Below are positions 60,437 to 64,000 of a stretch of 64,000 nt of DNA, in pieces; the stretch's first letter is position 1, and each line of letters opens with the position of its first letter. This stretch comes from Helicobacteraceae bacterium (GTDB taxonomy: Bacteria > Campylobacterota > Campylobacteria > Campylobacterales > SZUA-545), in NCBI GenBank assembly GCA_031286325.1, contig JAITUT010000013.1, positions 31,752 to 95,751 on the forward strand, read 5' to 3'. The notes beneath the pieces are model-generated. The model saw only the letters and a list, made by a program, of their open reading frames with translations. It had not been told where the DNA came from and made no database searches. Made by a program: the position numbers and the translations under genes.

Positions 60437-61027
60437 TCACTTCAAACTTCGTTCCACGACGGCGTCTATTATGCCGTAATTTTTCGCCTCGTTCGCGCTC
60501 ATATAAAAGTCGCGATCAGTGTCGGTTTGTATCGTTTCAAGCGGTTTGCCTGTGTTGGAGGCTAAAATTTCATTCAAAATCGACTTAATCCGCACGATCT
60601 CTTTCGCCTGAATTTCAATATCGGTCGCCTGCCCCTGCGCGCCGCCAAGCGGCTGGTGAAGCATAATGCGCGAATGCGGCAACGCGTGACGTTTGCCCTT
60701 TGCGCCGCACGAGAGCAGAAACGCGCCCATTGACGCCGCCTGACCTATGCAAATTGTGGCGACATCGGGCTTGACATACTGCATCGTGTCGTAGATCGCC
60801 ATACCGCTTGTAATAACGCCGCCGGGCGAATTGATATAGAGGTAAATGTCCTTTTCTGGGTCTTCCGCCTCCAAAAATAAAAGTTGCGCCACGATCGAGC
60901 TCGCCACGCCGTCGTCAATTTCCCCGCCTAGCATTACTATGCGATCTTTTAACAGCCGCGAATAAATATCGTAACTGCGTTCGCCGCGCCCGCTTCTTTC
61001 TATCACGTATGGAATGTAGTAACTCAT
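60437..61027 (-). CDS. clpP: ATP-dependent Clp protease proteolytic subunit
   Basis: [35 protein letters not shown]...[11 protein letters not shown]...[12 protein letters not shown]. Confidence 0.96.
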   Translation of the reverse strand: MSYYIPYVIERSGRGERSYDIYSRLLKDRIVMLGGEIDDGVASSIVAQLLFLEAEDPEKDIYLYINSPGGVITSGMAIYDTMQYVKPDVATICIGQAASMGAFLLSCGAKGKRHALPHSRIMLHQPLGGAQGQATDIEIQAKEIVRIKSILNEILASNTGKPLETIQTDTDRDFYMSANEAKNYGIIDAVVERSLK

Positions 61028-61198
61028 TAACTTTGATCCTTTAATTTGGCTTCGCGAAACGGCAAAGCCGCCTCTTTGCCGCAAATGACTTTACATCGCT
61101 TTTTGGCGATACGCGATCAGGGTCGCAGCGAAAATAACAGGTTTTGTTCGGGCTTCGCCCCTCTTAAACGCAAAGCGATCGCGAACTTTTTATAGGTC

Positions 61199-62575
61199 TT
61201 ACTCCGCTTCTTTTTTCTTCGCCGATTTTTTAGGCTTCGCTTCTGAAACGTTTCCCTGCGTTTCTGAAACGTTTCCCTGCGCTTCGCCCCCCGCTTTCAT
61301 ATCCAAAAGTTTCGTCAAAACGCGATCTTCCATAAGCGACATTCTGATAACCGCGAACAAATTGTTCGCGCGGTAATAATCCAGCAGAGATTTCGGATCC
61401 TGCCCCGTCTGTAGCGCCTGATAGTAGATCGCCTGCGCGACCTCTTGATCGCTGACTTTAACATCTTCTTTTTTGGCGATCGCGTCAATAATAAACGTGG
61501 TTTTAACGCGCTCTTTCGCCTCCTCGCGAAACTCCTCGCGCAGGGCTTTCAACGCTTTTTCATCGCTTTTGAGCGCGTTTAACTCCTCGTTGCTCATTAA
61601 CCCAGCTTTTTGCCCCGCCAAATGGTCAATCTCCTGCTCCAAAATCACCTCGGGCAGATCAAAATCATATTTTTTGACGAGCGCTTCTAAAGCTTGCGGG
61701 CGCAACTCTTCGTTGTAAAGTTTCGCCTTTTTCTCCTCGCGCAAAGTGTTTGTCATATATTCGCGCAATTTTTGGGCGTTCGCGTCTTTCACGTTTGGCA
61801 GAAGTTTTTTCGCGATCTCGTCGGTAATTTCCGCTTTGGTTTTCATCTTGATCGCGTTGAGTTTTACGACAAATTTCACATCTTTGCCCGCGAAATCCGC
61901 CGCGTGATAATCTTTTGGAAAAGTTACCGCGAACTCTTTTGTTTCGCTCTTTTTCATACCGAGCATTTGGTCTTCAAAGCCGGGAATGAAACTTTTAGAG
62001 CCGATTTTGAGATCGTATTTCTCCGCGCTCGCGCCGCGCGCCTCTTTGCCGTCAATGGAGCCTTTGAAGTCAAAGTTCGCGATGTCGCCGTTTGCTAGGG
62101 CGCGATCCTCTTTGATCTCTTCAAGCGGCGTTACGCTATCCGCCGCGCGCTCTAACATATCGTTTAGCTCTTTATCCAAAACTTCTACGAATTGCGCGGC
62201 GGGAATTAACGCCTGATAGTCGCCTAGATCAAAGCGCGGGCGTAAAGAAACTTTGAGCTCTAGCGACAAAGCGCCGTCTTTTTCGTCCGCTTTAGAGACG
62301 ATCGGCGCGCCTACAACGTTGTTTTTATCTATGGTTTTGAGCCCCTCTTCAAAGGCGGCGTTCGCCAAATGGCTCATTGCCTCGTTTCTTAGATCGCTTT
62401 TGAAACGTTCTTTAATTACCGCGACGGGGACTTTGCCCTTTCTGAAACCTTTAATATCCGCGCTCTTTGCGAGATTTGCCGCCGCGCGATCCTCCGCTTT
62501 GCAGATCGCCGCTTGATCGTAGATCGCCGTAATGATCGCGTTCGCGTCGTTTAACTTCTTTACCAATACGCTCAT
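61199..62575 (-). CDS. tig: Trigger factor
   Basis: KSADIKGFRKGKVPVAVIKERF...; FKBP domain; downstream of clpP. Confidence 0.94.
   Translation of the reverse strand: MSVLVKKLNDANAIITAIYDQAAICKAEDRAAANLAKSADIKGFRKGKVPVAVIKERFKSDLRNEAMSHLANAAFEEGLKTIDKNNVVGAPIVSKADEKDGALSLELKVSLRPRFDLGDYQALIPAAQFVEVLDKELNDMLERAADSVTPLEEIKEDRALANGDIANFDFKGSIDGKEARGASAEKYDLKIGSKSFIPGFEDQMLGMKKSETKEFAVTFPKDYHAADFAGKDVKFVVKLNAIKMKTKAEITDEIAKKLLPNVKDANAQKLREYMTNTLREEKKAKLYNEELRPQALEALVKKYDFDLPEVILEQEIDHLAGQKAGLMSNEELNALKSDEKALKALREEFREEAKERVKTTFIIDAIAKKEDVKVSDQEVAQAIYYQALQTGQDPKSLLDYYRANNLFAVIRMSLMEDRVLTKLLDMKAGGEAQGNVSETQGNVSEAKPKKSAKKKEAE
61240..61281. repeat. 21-nt tandem repeat (x2) in the tig C-terminal tail encoding (A/T)QGNVSE
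   Basis: ttctgaaacgtttccctgcg repeated; protein GEAQGNVSETQGNVSEAKPKK. Confidence 0.9.
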
Positions 62576-62782
62576 ATCTTGCCCTGTGTTGAAAATAGTG
62601 GGAGATTTTAGCTAAAAGCAACTTCTTTAAGCGGACTGCGAGATTAGACTTATAAAGCGGAGTGTGGAAATTTATTTGACGATATTTTAGAGGGAAACTC
62701 CCTTAAAACCCTATTTTAGGAGTTTTAAGGGAGAACCAAGCCGTTTGCGATCGGCAAGAGGGAGTTCTCTAACTTAAATTAG

Positions 62783-63991
62783 TTAGAACGATACTCTCAT
62801 ACCCACGCCGAATTCGGTCGCGGATTTTTTCGCCTCTTTGGTAGCGTTGCCGCCGAGCAAGCCGTTGCCGTCAACGTTTTTTGCCGCGGTGTTTTTAACG
62901 CCGAGGTAAGCCATAAAGTCTTTGCCCCAGTTTTTGCCAATCTGCGCGCTTATTTGCGTAACGTCAGAGTCCCACGGCAACCCCAGAGCATCGGTAGCGC
63001 CAAGCAGGTTAATACCCGCGGCGTTTGCAAGCGCGAGTCCGGTGGCCGCATCTGCCGCGGCGCCTAATTTAGGCTCGTCGAAGCTAACTTGGCGGAATGC
63101 CAAGTTCACAAAGACGCCGTCGCTAAGGCTAACGGTAACTGGCACTAAGATCGTGGTAACAGTTACGTCGTCAATATCCGCCGCTTTTTTCGTTACGTCG
63201 CTCGCGTCGATTTGCTCATAGTACGCGCCTACGCTAAAGCCGCTCGTAGCGAAGTTTACGCCCGCGAAGAGCGAAGTTACCGCTTCGTCAGCCGCAGGAA
63301 CGTGCGCGCTCTCGTAACCTAAACCGATTTTAAGACCCGCCGCCTCAACAGGGACGATCGCGCCTAGCGAGTAATGGAAGCCGTTGTTCGGTTCGTCGCC
63401 AGCACTATCCACTACGGGGACAATAGCCAACGCTAAAGTCGTGCCGCCGATAGCCGCCGCGGGAGCTACATAAGCGATCGCGCCTTGCAAGCGGCGATCA
63501 GTCATGAGGCGAAGCTCGGAAATCGTATCCGCGCTAGAGATACCGCCGGAACCGCGAGCCGCTAATTTATACGGAGTATCGTGGTTGCCGATAAGTACTG
63601 TGCCGAAACCGCCCGCGAGACCTACGTAGCTGTTGCGGTTGCTTATTTCGCCGTCGTTATCGCCTTGACCGTAGCTTGTAGCGGGGGTTATGCCGCCGCC
63701 GTTAGCAGCCACGCCGCCAGCGGCAAGACCGTTCTGCCCATTTACAGGGTTAAAGCCTACTTCCACTTGATAAACAGCGGTTAAACCGCCGGCAAGACCG
63801 TGCGCTCCAGTAAGACCAAAGCGGGAGCTGTATGATTTCACGCTGATTGCGTTTTTGGTTTGGTTGCCCACAAAATAAGAACCGACTTCGCCAGTAATCT
63901 GACCATAAGGTTTAAGGGCATCGCCATCCGCCGCAAACGCGGAAACTGCAAGAGCGGCTACAGCCGCAACGCTCAACTTGATTGCTTTCAT
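62783..63991 (-). CDS. Outer membrane porin (MOMP/gram-negative porin family)
   Basis: Signal MKAIKLSVAAVAALAVSAFA; YGQITGEVGSYFVG...SYSSRFGLTGAHGLAGGLTAVYQVEVGF; terminal F. Confidence 0.88.
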   Translation of the reverse strand: MKAIKLSVAAVAALAVSAFAADGDALKPYGQITGEVGSYFVGNQTKNAISVKSYSSRFGLTGAHGLAGGLTAVYQVEVGFNPVNGQNGLAAGGVAANGGGITPATSYGQGDNDGEISNRNSYVGLAGGFGTVLIGNHDTPYKLAARGSGGISSADTISELRLMTDRRLQGAIAYVAPAAAIGGTTLALAIVPVVDSAGDEPNNGFHYSLGAIVPVEAAGLKIGLGYESAHVPAADEAVTSLFAGVNFATSGFSVGAYYEQIDASDVTKKAADIDDVTVTTILVPVTVSLSDGVFVNLAFRQVSFDEPKLGAAADAATGLALANAAGINLLGATDALGLPWDSDVTQISAQIGKNWGKDFMAYLGVKNTAAKNVDGNGLLGGNATKEAKKSATEFGVGMRVSF

Positions 63992-64000
63992 TTACTCTCC

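Noticed and set aside
1-64000. tRNA, rRNA or CRISPR loci
   Set aside because: Looked for cloverleaf/TTCGANNC ends and direct-repeat arrays; none recognised by eye. A tRNAscan/Infernal run would be needed to exclude them formally

Overview
Window from a Campylobacterota-like (epsilonproteobacterial) chromosome. The lineage is inferred from MOMP-type porin, FdhD, SelD, HspR/CbpA and the def–clpP–tig order. GATCGC / GCGATCGC (HIP1-like) words are strikingly dense. Housekeeping genes recognised: PBP1A (partial), fliQ, yjbQ-like, rsmE, rarA-like, rnhA, rnc, glmS, trmD, fdhD, cbpA/dnaJ-like, hspR, selD, yifB/comM-like, def, clpP, tig and a porin. Main points of interest: (1) a four-gene module at 27.75-31.57 kb: coiled-coil protein; cytosolic Roadblock-like domain + TM + periplasmic OmpA protein; Ras-like GTPase; GGDEF protein. 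It looks like an uncharacterised envelope-anchored GTPase/c-di-GMP signalling system. (2) Two giant paralogous exported proteins (2984 and 1601 aa). Promoter regions and terminators are duplicated along with the genes, both have an unusually long conserved N-terminal leader, a ~3.9 kb module is present in only one copy exactly after the signal peptide, and both are rich in bacterial N-glycosylation sequons (D/E-X-N-X-S/T). (3) selD has an in-frame TGA (Sec) codon and a SECIS-like hairpin missed by the ORF track. (4) A G12 homopolymer inside a methyltransferase ORF, a likely phase-variation switch. (5) A TdeIII-like restriction-modification pair. (6) Degenerate loci: a QdtA/FdtA-like sugar isomerase pseudogene, a broken copy of a small RHH-like gene, and a phage remnant. 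No tRNA, rRNA or CRISPR was recognised.
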